From Cerasicoccus maritimus (GTDB taxonomy: Bacteria > Verrucomicrobiota > Verrucomicrobiia > Opitutales > Cerasicoccaceae), in NCBI GenBank assembly GCA_031296935.1, contig JAVDPD010000002.1:209501-273500 (forward strand): a DNA stretch of 64,000 nucleotides, given 5' to 3'. Position 1 is the first letter of the stretch, and each line of letters opens with the position of its first letter. The position numbers and the translations under genes were made by a program. Under the pieces are notes generated by a model, which was given only the letters and a program-made list of their open reading frames with translations, was not told where the DNA came from and did not search any database. Below are positions 41,361-48,796 of the stretch, in pieces.

Positions 41361-43232
41361 TTACCAGTCGGCGTAGGCGTCTTCGGAAATGTATTTACTG
41401 GAGCCGCTACCGGGGCGCAGCTCGACAAGGAGGATCTCTTCGCTGTTGGCAGGGAGCTTGACCGTGAAGCCGATCATTTTGGCGCCGGGGTTGGGGGCGT
41501 CGTAGTCGTTGGGCGGTGGGTCCATTGGGTAAATTTCCAACTGCGCGTTGGCGGGGGATTTGACCACAAGTTCAAGCTGTTTTCCGTCCTGCCGAAGCGT
41601 GGCATGGGTGGGGCTGTCGATGGTCACATCAGCGCGGGTGGCCATGCCCCAGCGGATTTCCGTTTCGCGGTCGAGCGTTTCGACGACATCGCGGACGACG
41701 ACTGTGCCGTGCTCGTGGCGACCGATGCCGCGGCGGGCGGATTTGAGTTGTCCGGTGTAGGCCTCGGTGGTGTCTACAATGGTGTGCGGGAAGGGGCCAT
41801 CGGCGACGTCTTTCGTTATGGGAATTTCTCCGTTGAGGTCCATGTTTTGGCTGTCGACCATGAGCACGTTGTGGCTCTTGATGCCGAGGCGGAAAACATT
41901 CCAGCGCTGCTCGCCCCACAGCGATATGCCGATGCTTTCGAGGCTGTGGTAGTCTTGCATGCCGAGGTCGATTGCCCAGCGCACGCCGTCTGACTCCATG
42001 ACGAAGGTTCCAGAATCCATATGGCCGTGGCCAGCGGATGGTGAGCCTCCCTTGATGGCGTAGAATGTGGCGTTGGGGTCTTCCCAACTGGTGCGATGGA
42101 AGGCTACGGGCACTTCACCGTTGCCTTGCCAGTGCAGCTCGGTTGGCGGAGTGATGTCTTGTAGGGGCGGTGACCAGATCAGGGTGAACGGGAATAGGCG
42201 AGTGTCATGGCCGTCGGGGTTATGCTCTTTAGAGAGAAACTCTTCCAGCAATGGGCGTTCGCGCCAGAGCAGGGATGGGTTTTGGGTTCGCTCGGCAAAC
42301 CAAACCATCAAGTCGCTAAACCCGTTGCGCGGGCGGCAATCTGAGTGATTGAAAAAGTCGCCGCTGGGTCCGGAGACATGAAGGTAATACTCGCTCGATT
42401 CGAGAAAGCCAGGTGCTTGCGAGAGGCCGAAGTCGGAACCCAGCACCGAGGCTAGCGCACCGATCAGCAGCACGTTAAAGCTGGTGCCGTAGCTCCAATA
42501 CATCGGGCCTTCGGGGTAGGCGCCATCGGGCGCATAGACATCCATGCCGTAGTGGATGTTGTCGAGCGCGCGCTGGATTATCTGTTCGGCAAGCTCAGGC
42601 TCTTGCTCATAGACGACCAGGGCACCCATGACCATGCTGGCATGGCAGACTTGATTCCAGTTATTGCTGTGGTCGATCCACCACCAGTCTCTGTTCAGTG
42701 AGGGTTGGAGCCCCTTTTCGACAATAGCCTGGCGTATCGTCACACGGGCTTCTGGGCTGAGCGCCTGATAGCACCAATCGTAGCCGATCGCGAGGGCGGC
42801 GGTCATCTCGGCAGTGTCGAGAAAGTGTGTTGGATTCCAGTTACTGAAGGCGGCTACGTTGAGCATTTCAGCCTCAGCGCGCTGTGCGTATTGGGGGTTG
42901 CCAGTGAGGCGGTAGGCCATGCCGAGGTAGGCCATACGACGCAGGCAGGCGCGCGATACGTCCAGCAGGCGACGGCCTTCCAGCTCGTATTGCAACAGCG
43001 GCAGCTCAAGCATTTGGTCCGCCAACTCGATTGTGTGTTGGGAAGCTTTGCGAAGCAAAGTATCCTGCTCGATCTTGGCCTTGCAGTCGTTTTCCTCGCT
43101 GGTGGGAAGGAACAGTCGTGGGTGAGACTTTGGGGCGCTGGCGAGTAACTCGGGCATATCTTGTGCCTTGGCTAAAGGAATGGCGAGTGACAGTGACGTT
43201 AGGACTATCAGAGCTATTCGGGTGAAGAGCAT
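41361..43232 (-). CDS. Heparinase II/III-like polysaccharide lyase
   Basis: A 623-residue exported enzyme. The signal peptide is MLFTRIALIVLTSLSLAIPLAKA. The N-terminal half (about 40-330) is an alpha/alpha toroid with HPRLFLPT near the start, MTAALAIGYDWCY and the block DHSNNWNQVCHASMVMGAL. The C-terminal half (about 345-600) is a heparinase II/III-like beta-sandwich containing GGSPSAGHGHMDSGTFVMESDGVRWAIDLGMQDY, which holds the conserved His and Asp residues. These enzymes cleave acidic (uronic-acid-containing) polysaccharides by beta-elimination. It is followed upstream by an AraC regulator on the same strand (gap 79 bases), probably its activator. The polymer (alginate, ulvan or glycosaminoglycan type) cannot be told from sequence. 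Confidence 0.85.
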   Translation of the reverse strand: MLFTRIALIVLTSLSLAIPLAKAQDMPELLASAPKSHPRLFLPTSEENDCKAKIEQDTLLRKASQHTIELADQMLELPLLQYELEGRRLLDVSRACLRRMAYLGMAYRLTGNPQYAQRAEAEMLNVAAFSNWNPTHFLDTAEMTAALAIGYDWCYQALSPEARVTIRQAIVEKGLQPSLNRDWWWIDHSNNWNQVCHASMVMGALVVYEQEPELAEQIIQRALDNIHYGMDVYAPDGAYPEGPMYWSYGTSFNVLLIGALASVLGSDFGLSQAPGFLESSEYYLHVSGPSGDFFNHSDCRPRNGFSDLMVWFAERTQNPSLLWRERPLLEEFLSKEHNPDGHDTRLFPFTLIWSPPLQDITPPTELHWQGNGEVPVAFHRTSWEDPNATFYAIKGGSPSAGHGHMDSGTFVMESDGVRWAIDLGMQDYHSLESIGISLWGEQRWNVFRLGIKSHNVLMVDSQNMDLNGEIPITKDVADGPFPHTIVDTTEAYTGQLKSARRGIGRHEHGTVVVRDVVETLDRETEIRWGMATRADVTIDSPTHATLRQDGKQLELVVKSPANAQLEIYPMDPPPNDYDAPNPGAKMIGFTVKLPANSEEILLVELRPGSGSSKYISEDAYADW

Positions 43233-43311
43233 AGGCGCAATTTACCCACGAGCCCGAAGGCGGGGTCAATGGCAATAGAACGCGCCGGTACAGGCCGGAT
43301 GGGGCACCGTT

Positions 43312-44268
43312 CTACTTTTTGCGATAGTCACTGGGACTGCGGCCGATTACTTCCTTAAATTGCCGCGAGAAAAAGTATTCGTTACAGTAACCAAGTTGCA
43401 GCGCAATCTGCTTGATGAGCAGGTCGGAGTCGCGCAAGAGCAGGCAAGCCTTGTTGATGCGCGCATAAACTTGGTAGCGCTGCGGGCTACAGTGCATGAT
43501 CTTTTTAAAGACGCGCGTAAAGTAATCGGCGCTGTAGCCGCATTCGGTGGCCAACTCGGCCGTGGTGATCTTGGCACCGGGCTCCTGTTGGATGCGCATG
43601 GCGATCTGCGAGATCAGGCGCCGTTGGTAGCGGTCGTGGCTGGCGGTGTTATCTTTGAGGCTGCGTTGCGACTGCGTGAGCACTTCCATCAGGAAGCCGC
43701 GGAAAAGGGTGTCGGCCGTGAGGATGGACGCCTGGACCGACTTCACGGTTGGCCGAAAAATGCTGATCGGGTTGGGCGCAAAGATCAGGTATTGGTAGTG
43801 GTCGTTGGCAAACAGGAAATACGGGTTGGAGCGTAGGTCTTCGCCGTTGGGCGCGTCTTTGTAATCCACATAGCATTGCCAGTAGAGCTCTACAATGTGA
43901 CGGGTGACGGTCTCGGCGAGGTCGGCTTCGACAACGTCGATGTGTGGCGAGCAGTCGGGGGGCGGTTCGGCGACGTACTCTCCCTCGCGCTGTATATCGA
44001 ACGAGATAAAGTTGGTGCCCAACGGCCGCTCCGGGCTTTGCGTAACGCTGTATTCCACGCCCGGCCTGAACCAGTAGAGCTGCCCCTGGCGGACTTCGTA
44101 GCGTTCGCCTTCGGCCTCGATCCAGCCGTTGCCACGCCAGAAAAACCACAGCTCATGGTGCTTCAGCACGCGGGTGGTATGCCACGGGCTGTAGGTCTCA
44201 ATTCCGCTGGGCCAGTCAGCCCGGCCCACGTGCACTACATCAATCTCGATGTCTTGGAGGAATGACAT
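43312..44268 (-). CDS. AraC-family transcriptional regulator
   Basis: A 318-residue regulator. The N-terminal part (about 1-150) is a cupin-like sensor: HHELWFFWRGNGWIEAEGERYEVRQGQLYWFRPGVEYSV. The C-terminal AraC domain (about 218-316) has two helix-turn-helix motifs (TTAELATECGYSADYFTRVFKK and IKQIALQLGYCNEYFFSRQFKEV) and the closing GRSPSDYRKK. It sits between pyrG and the heparinase-like gene, same strand, and most likely activates the latter in response to a sugar released from the polysaccharide. Confidence 0.92.
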   Translation of the reverse strand: MSFLQDIEIDVVHVGRADWPSGIETYSPWHTTRVLKHHELWFFWRGNGWIEAEGERYEVRQGQLYWFRPGVEYSVTQSPERPLGTNFISFDIQREGEYVAEPPPDCSPHIDVVEADLAETVTRHIVELYWQCYVDYKDAPNGEDLRSNPYFLFANDHYQYLIFAPNPISIFRPTVKSVQASILTADTLFRGFLMEVLTQSQRSLKDNTASHDRYQRRLISQIAMRIQQEPGAKITTAELATECGYSADYFTRVFKKIMHCSPQRYQVYARINKACLLLRDSDLLIKQIALQLGYCNEYFFSRQFKEVIGRSPSDYRKK

Positions 44269-44288
44269 GGAAGATCGATGCGGCGAAG

Positions 44289-45950
44289 TTAATCCTTTTG
44301 AGTGTGTTCAATCGCGGCTCCAATGAAGGACGCGAAAAGCGGGTGCGCGTGGTTGGGCTTGGACTTGAATTCCGGGTGGAACTGCACGCCCACCATCCAC
44401 GGGTGGTCGAAGACTTCGGCGATTTCCACGAGGTCGCGCTCGGGGTTGACCCCGGCAATGCGCAGGCCGCTGCGCTCCAGGATTTCGCGGAAGTCGTTGT
44501 TGAACTCAAAGCGGTGGCGGTGACGTTCATGGATGATGAAGTCGCCGCCCTTGGGCGCATCGAATACGTTGCCGTAAGCTTTGTAGGAATGCGTGTCGGG
44601 CGTGAGCTTGCACGGGTAGGCGCCCAGGCGCATCGTCGCGCCCTTGTCCGTCACGTCGACTTGGTCGGCCATCAGGTTGATGACAGAGCATTCGCCGCTC
44701 GGGTCAAATTCCAGGCTGTTGGCCTTCGGGTAGCCGGCCACGTGGCGTGCGTATTCGATGACCAAAATCTGCATGCCCAGGCACAGGCCGAAGTAGGGGA
44801 TCATCTTTTCGCGGGCGTAGGCGGCGGCGGCGATTTTGCCTTCGATGCCGCGGTCGCCAAAACCACCGGGCACGAGGATGCCGCCGAGGCCCTTTAGGTG
44901 CGCTTCCGGGCCGTCTTCTTCGATGGCTTCGGAGTCGATGCGGACGATGTTCACGCCGCAGTCATTGGCGACGCCGGCGTGGGTCAGGCTTTCGTAAACG
45001 CTCTTATAAGCGTCCTGCAACTCGATGTATTTGCCGACCACGCCGATGTCCACGCGGTTGGCGGGATACTTCAGGCGGCGGACCACGGACTGCCATTCCT
45101 TCATGTCGCAGTCCGGTGCATCGAGGCGGAGGTGGTCGACCACGAGGTCGTCCAGATTTTCCTGGGCCAGGCGCAGCGGCAGTTCGTAAATGGAGGTTTC
45201 GACGTCCATCTCTTCGATGACCGCCTTGACCGGGATGTTGCAGAACAGGCTCAGCTTCTGGCGAATGTCGTGGCTGATCGGCTGCTCGGTGCGGCAAACC
45301 AGGATGTCCGGCTGGATGCCGATTTCGCGCAGCTTGGCGACGGATTGCTGGCTGGGCTTGGTCTTGAGCTCGCCGGCGGCCTTGAGGAATGGAATCAGCG
45401 TGACGTGGATGAACAGCACGTTGTCAAAGCCGACTTCGAGCGCAAACTGACGCATGGCTTCCAGAAAGGGCAGGCCTTCGATGTCGCCCACGGTGCCGCC
45501 GATTTCGGTGATCAGCACATCTACATCGCCACCGTTGGCGCCGCCGTAAATGTGCTTCTTGATCTCATCGGTCACGTGGGGGATCACCTGCACGGTCTTG
45601 CCGAGGAAGTCGCCGCGGCGCTCCTTCTGGATGATCTCTTCGTAGATCTGGCCGGAGGTCAGGTTGTTGTTCTTGGAAAGGGTGCCGTTGGTGAAGCGCT
45701 CGTAGTGGCCGAGGTCCAGGTCGGTTTCCGCGCCGTCGTCGAGCACGTAAACTTCGCCGTGCTGGAAGGGGCTCATCGTGCCGGGATCGACGTTCAGGTA
45801 GGGGTCAAACTTCTGCAAGCGGCAGGTCAGCCGGCGCTGCTCCAGCAAGGCGCCGAGCGCCCCCGCGGTGAGTCCTTTGCCGAGAGAGGACACCACACCG
45901 CCGGTGATGAAGATGAACTTTGTTTTGAGGGATTCCGCTTGGTCAGGCAT
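44289..45950 (-). CDS. pyrG: CTP synthase
   Basis: A 553-residue cytoplasmic enzyme that makes CTP from UTP with glutamine as nitrogen donor. The N-terminal synthetase domain opens [20 protein letters not shown] with the SLGKG P-loop, and includes [21 protein letters not shown] and [13 protein letters not shown]. The class I glutamine amidotransferase domain (about 295-550) has the nucleophile Cys in FGLCLGMQ (about 382) and the closing His and Glu in [13 protein letters not shown]. Full length. A strong intrinsic terminator lies 20 bases upstream of the start codon in the same orientation (see 45971-46008), suggesting attenuation. The first part of the leader diverges from a small acidic protein gene. 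Confidence 0.98.
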   Translation of the reverse strand: MPDQAESLKTKFIFITGGVVSSLGKGLTAGALGALLEQRRLTCRLQKFDPYLNVDPGTMSPFQHGEVYVLDDGAETDLDLGHYERFTNGTLSKNNNLTSGQIYEEIIQKERRGDFLGKTVQVIPHVTDEIKKHIYGGANGGDVDVLITEIGGTVGDIEGLPFLEAMRQFALEVGFDNVLFIHVTLIPFLKAAGELKTKPSQQSVAKLREIGIQPDILVCRTEQPISHDIRQKLSLFCNIPVKAVIEEMDVETSIYELPLRLAQENLDDLVVDHLRLDAPDCDMKEWQSVVRRLKYPANRVDIGVVGKYIELQDAYKSVYESLTHAGVANDCGVNIVRIDSEAIEEDGPEAHLKGLGGILVPGGFGDRGIEGKIAAAAYAREKMIPYFGLCLGMQILVIEYARHVAGYPKANSLEFDPSGECSVINLMADQVDVTDKGATMRLGAYPCKLTPDTHSYKAYGNVFDAPKGGDFIIHERHRHRFEFNNDFREILERSGLRIAGVNPERDLVEIAEVFDHPWMVGVQFHPEFKSKPNHAHPLFASFIGAAIEHTQKD

Positions 45951-45970
45951 GGAGCAAAATTGGGATTCTT

Positions 45971-46008
45971 AAAAAAGAAAAACGGGCGGCGGAGGCTACC
46001 GCTGCCCG
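45971..46008 (-). promoter_or_regulatory. Terminator in the pyrG leader, candidate attenuator
   Basis: On the minus strand: CGGGCAGCGG, six-base loop, CCGCCGCCCG (10-bp stem with one A-C mismatch), then TTTTTCTTTTTT. It ends 20 bases before the pyrG ATG and points into pyrG. No minus-strand gene lies upstream that would need it. A pyrimidine-rich GCTCCTTTTT precedes the stem, and a G-rich GGGG follows a possible promoter (TTGCGC near 46091, TTAT near 46064), both of which fit pyrG attenuation, though the details are inferred. Confidence 0.7.
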
Positions 46009-46156
46009 GGTCTAAATAAAAAGGAGCACGTCCCCCTCAGCGCAACCCGTTTTTCGCCCCATAAGGCAAATTTCTGCCCTGTATTGCGCAAGCCGTTGAT
46101 CCTGAGCAGGAAAATCCATCATTGATTCGCCATACGTCCTGCCTACACTTTTCACC

Positions 46157-46618
46157 ATGCCCAACATCGAGGAACTTGCGACGCAGCTCGCTGGCGATGA
46201 TAAATCGCAATACATGCCTTGGCTCGACGCCCTGTCCGAAGGCGCGTTCCTGCAAGGCGAGGCGCATCTGGGCGAGCGTGCCTTCCGCCTCACCGCCGAG
46301 GCCTGCGCCACCCCGAAGCAATTCTCGCTGTTGGTCGAAGCCTTCGACGCCCACGCCAAGGAGCACCCCTACGCGCCCAATGGCTTCGATCTGCTGGTCG
46401 ACCACGTGGACGACTCCCCAGATTCTCTGGCCGATTGGGTGGCCGCCGTCGAATATTTCTACGACTGGCTGGCGCAGAAAAACCGCACCTCCTTGGGCCT
46501 TGCCCAACTGCTCGAATACCTGAGCTGCTGCGTGGAAGCGCAGAAATCTCTCCCCCACAAGGAAGCCCTGGTGGATGTCCTGACGGATATGCTCGACCAA
46601 TACGGCTTCGAAGGGTGA
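46157..46618 (+). CDS. Hypothetical small acidic protein
   Basis: A 153-residue, Glu/Asp/Leu-rich, largely helical cytoplasmic protein without signal peptide or membrane helix. It contains several Trp and Phe and a Cys pair (YLSCCVEAQ). The repeated helical pattern (FRLTAEACATPKQFSLLVEAFDAHAKEH) suggests a helical-bundle fold. I recognise no family. It diverges from pyrG, and strong codon use on this strand (versus a featureless opposite frame) supports the call. Confidence 0.68.
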   Translation: MPNIEELATQLAGDDKSQYMPWLDALSEGAFLQGEAHLGERAFRLTAEACATPKQFSLLVEAFDAHAKEHPYAPNGFDLLVDHVDDSPDSLADWVAAVEYFYDWLAQKNRTSLGLAQLLEYLSCCVEAQKSLPHKEALVDVLTDMLDQYGFEG

Positions 46619-46642
46619 CCCGCCGCGTTGCCTCTTGGCGTA

Positions 46643-46663
46643 GCACAGGTGTCCCGCCTGTGC
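46643..46663. repeat. REP-like hairpin
   Basis: GCACAGG-TGTCCCG-CCTGTGC, a perfect 7-bp stem 25 bases after the stop codon of the small acidic protein gene. No T-tract follows, so it is more likely a REP-type sequence than a terminator. Confidence 0.6.
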
Positions 46664-46708
46664 CCGACACAATCACTCTGAGGTCGTGCCCGTTCGCCGT
46701 CTCACCAC

Positions 46709-46743
46709 AAAAAAAATGGCCGGACGCATCATGCATCCGGCCA
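46709..46743 (-). terminator. Intrinsic terminator of the PEP-CTERM gene
   Basis: On the minus strand: a 13-bp stem TGGCCGGATGCAT / ATGCGTCCGGCCA with one mismatch, then TTTTTTTT. It now lies 193 bases downstream of the PEP-CTERM stop because a 161-bp element is inserted between them. Confidence 0.92.
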
Positions 46744-46774
46744 AGGCTGAGACTTGTGCAGGAAAGTTGCCTTA

Positions 46775-46935
46775 GAGGTCGTCTAAAAACTCAAGTGGTC
46801 TTCCCCGGAGAGCATCTTCGGGGTCAAAATATCATTTCTTCATCTCGACGAAACTGGTTTCGCCTCGATTCAGAAGCCGAAATTTTGCCTCCCGAATACA
46901 TCTCGCCGACTCGATCAGACTTTTTAGACGCCCTC
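46775..46935. mobile_element. 161-bp MITE-like element, copy 1
   Basis: The right end reads TTTTTAGACGCCCTC and the left end GAGGTCGTCTAAAAA (one mismatch to a perfect 15-bp inverted repeat). A homologous 161-bp copy lies at 63548-63708 with high identity throughout. The element is flanked by direct TTA on both sides (46772-46774 and 46936-46938); the right TTA is the stop codon (TAA on the minus strand) of the PEP-CTERM gene. No transposase is encoded, so it would move only with help from elsewhere. Confidence 0.9.
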
Positions 46936-47733
46936 TTAGCGGCGGCGTTTGCGGATGATCGCGATGGCCAGCGTGCTGGCACCGAGGATCAGCGCCCAGG
47001 TGGAGGGCTCGGGAACGCTCGTCAGGCTGAAGTTGTCGTAAATCACGCCGGGTGCGCTGGAGGTGGAGGTCGTGAAGCCCACGCCGGTGATCGAGGAAAG
47101 CAGGCCGATTGATTCCGCTTCCGAGTAGGTGAAGGTGCTGCCATATTGGACGTCGTCCACGAACAGCGACAGTGTGTATTCGGAGGCAGTGGTGTCCAGC
47201 ACGAGCGAGTAGTTGCGGGTGACGGTGACGTCGAAGCTGGAGTCGATCGCGGAGTAGCCGCTGATGTCCGTTCCCAGTGGGCGAAGCGACATGTCTCCCT
47301 GATTCGCGGCGTTATTTTGGGTGCGGAGGAACATCCAGGGCGTCTCGGGCCCAAGCGAAGGGAAGGCGGTGAAGGTCGGGCTGGTCTCGTTGAAGAAGCC
47401 AATGCCAGCGTATTTGGAGGACGTCGAGGAAGGCGACTGCGCACGGAAGTCGGCGGACAGCGTGTAGATGTTACCAGCTTCCAAAGTGAAGGCGAGGGAG
47501 TTGGTCGAAGCGCCTTGGATGGCGTTGCTCGAACCGCTGCCACTTTTCTCAACATAGGTAGGCGTGGACCAGGTTCCGGTGCCGATCGTCGGGGCTTGGC
47601 CGCCCAGCTGGCCAGCGGCGCCGGAGAAGTCTTCAAAGAAAATCGTCGTGCTGGCGCTTGCGGGCAGGGCGATCATCAGGCCTGCGGCAACGCGCAAGAC
47701 TTGAGCGGTGAATTGAGGTTGGTTAAGGGGCAT
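46936..47733 (-). CDS. PEP-CTERM sorting-domain protein
   Basis: A 265-residue exported protein. A signal peptide (about 1-28, QVLRVAAGLMIALPASAS) precedes a beta-rich passenger of concanavalin/laminin-G type (FFEDFSGAAGQLGG ... YTLSLFVDDVQYGS). The C-terminus is a textbook PEP-CTERM signal: VPEPSTWALILGASTLAIAIIRKRRR with PEP box, membrane helix and basic tail, cleaved by exosortase. Such proteins are associated with extracellular polysaccharide and surface matrix. No exosortase gene is in the window. Its stop codon coincides with the target-site duplication of the MITE-like element downstream. Confidence 0.93.
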   Translation of the reverse strand: MPLNQPQFTAQVLRVAAGLMIALPASASTTIFFEDFSGAAGQLGGQAPTIGTGTWSTPTYVEKSGSGSSNAIQGASTNSLAFTLEAGNIYTLSADFRAQSPSSTSSKYAGIGFFNETSPTFTAFPSLGPETPWMFLRTQNNAANQGDMSLRPLGTDISGYSAIDSSFDVTVTRNYSLVLDTTASEYTLSLFVDDVQYGSTFTYSEAESIGLLSSITGVGFTTSTSSAPGVIYDNFSLTSVPEPSTWALILGASTLAIAIIRKRRR

Positions 47734-48099
47734 GATCTTTCATTATTTAGAGTTTGGGAGCATATCATCGCCACTTGGCGGCGAGATGATTTATACCCTA
47801 ATGATGCCGCTCAGTTTTTCGAATGGTTTGAAAATGTTACTGTCCCTAAGTGCGTTTTAGGGAGGTGCTTTAAACTTTTCTGTGGCCTCGGTCGGGAGGC
47901 GTCAGCGGGGACATTTGGGTGCCAGTGAGCACGAGTGAGTAATAGCCAGTGGCTCTGACTATTAGTGAGTAGCTCTCAGTGGCGCCGAAAACTAGACATA
48001 ATGTCAAAAAAGCGCCCCGCCGAGCCAACTGAACCAACTGAGCCTGTGTAGCCAGCCGAGTCATTGCCAGGGTAGGGGAAGTTTGGTAAAATCGTGGGC

Positions 48100-48438
48100 A
48101 TGAACCCATCCGATCAACCTCCGACCGAAAGCCGCCACCCGCCTTAGCGCGTGGTCAGTCCAGTCAATGTCGACGTGGCGCATTCGTTCGCGCGTCGTTT
48201 TGGAATCGCTGAACAGGCTCATTTGACCGCCGCGCTGGTGACAGCAGCCGGTCGGGCAACGCCTGTAGATTTTAATGCCGCCATGTTCGCCATGTCGCCC
48301 AAAACGCCGCCCGACTATGCCAGCTTGCGCCAACGGGCATTGACGTTGAAGCGCGCGATACAACGGCGCGCTCACCCCCACTTGCGGCGCTCTTCGGCCC
48401 GCAGGCGGGCGGAGCCATGTTCTTTCCCAGTCTATTAA
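48100..48438 (+). pseudogene. Possible broken gene with in-frame stop
   Basis: One frame reads MNPSDQPPTESRHPP, then TAG, then continues open as RVVSPVNVDVAHSFARRF...LTLKRAIQRRAHPHLRR to a stop after 48438. A single stop inside an otherwise open frame may be a decayed gene, but no homology is recognised and it may be chance. Confidence 0.25.
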
Positions 48439-48457
48439 GTCGTTTTTACCCCCCCCC

Positions 48458-48547
48458 CAGCGTGCCGCTGGACCCATAGATTTGCCCATTAGGCAAATGG
48501 CCAGTCCAACTGCAAAAGGTAGGGCGCAGTCTCCAGACAAGCCGCCA
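48458..48547 (+). repeat. Composite repeat island shared with 24.9-25.1 kb
   Basis: In order: hairpin CAGCG-TGC-CGCTG (48458-48470), GATTTGCCCATTAGGCAAAT (48479-48498), and the 32-bp repeat with core GTAGGGCGCAGTCTCCAGAC (48515-48547). The same three parts occur in the same order and orientation at 24887-25088. Confidence 0.8.
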
Positions 48548-48643
48548 CGCTGCCTCAAAGTCTAAGCCATCTCCCTAAGAGGGCGTTATCCTTAACGGGC
48601 AGTTTCACCCAACTGGCATCCGCGTCCGTTGTCTCGCAGCTGA

Positions 48644-48657
48644 CTGTGACAGTAACA
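48644..48657. promoter_or_regulatory. LacI-type operator candidate upstream of the symporter operon
   Basis: CTGTGACAGTAACA, an imperfect palindrome (TGTGAC-A-GTAACA) 140 bases upstream of the symporter start. The identical 14 bases occur at 53951-53964 next to the LacI gene, and a variant at 60672-60684. Confidence 0.6.
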
Positions 48658-48796
48658 AGCCGACTGCGATTGAGAGGGCTTTCGTTTGATCGTCTAATTG
48701 CGCTCTTGAAACTCATGCCGTAGGCTCCTGGTGATTCTAGAAGGCAAAACCCTCGACCAGCCTCTTCACCATCAACGCCTAACGCGCTTCTCGTCT

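Larger units (their letters stand above)
47734..48796. other. Gene-poor region with repeats and an operator
   Basis: About 1060 bases without a convincing intact gene. A possible broken gene lies at 48100-48438. A composite repeat island occupies 48458-48547. The operator-like palindrome upstream of the symporter operon is at 48644-48657. A run of about ten C lies at 48449-48458. The 47740-48090 part shows only weak inverted repeats around 47763-47789. Confidence 0.6.

Noticed and set aside
43182..43198. A GAGTGACAGTGACG sequence resembling the LacI-type operator
   Set aside because: It is inside the heparinase-like coding region, lacks the GTAACA half, and fits chance.
44898..46019. A 373-codon plus-strand frame opposite pyrG
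   Set aside because: Antisense of pyrG with no recognisable domain.
46219..47112. A 297-codon plus-strand frame across the small acidic protein gene, the terminator and the MITE-like element
   Set aside because: It is a different frame of a well-supported gene joined to the element; its last part is just the translation of the 161-bp repeat.
48061..48558. A 165-codon minus-strand frame in the gene-poor region
   Set aside because: It runs through the repeat island and the poly-C run and has no recognisable features.
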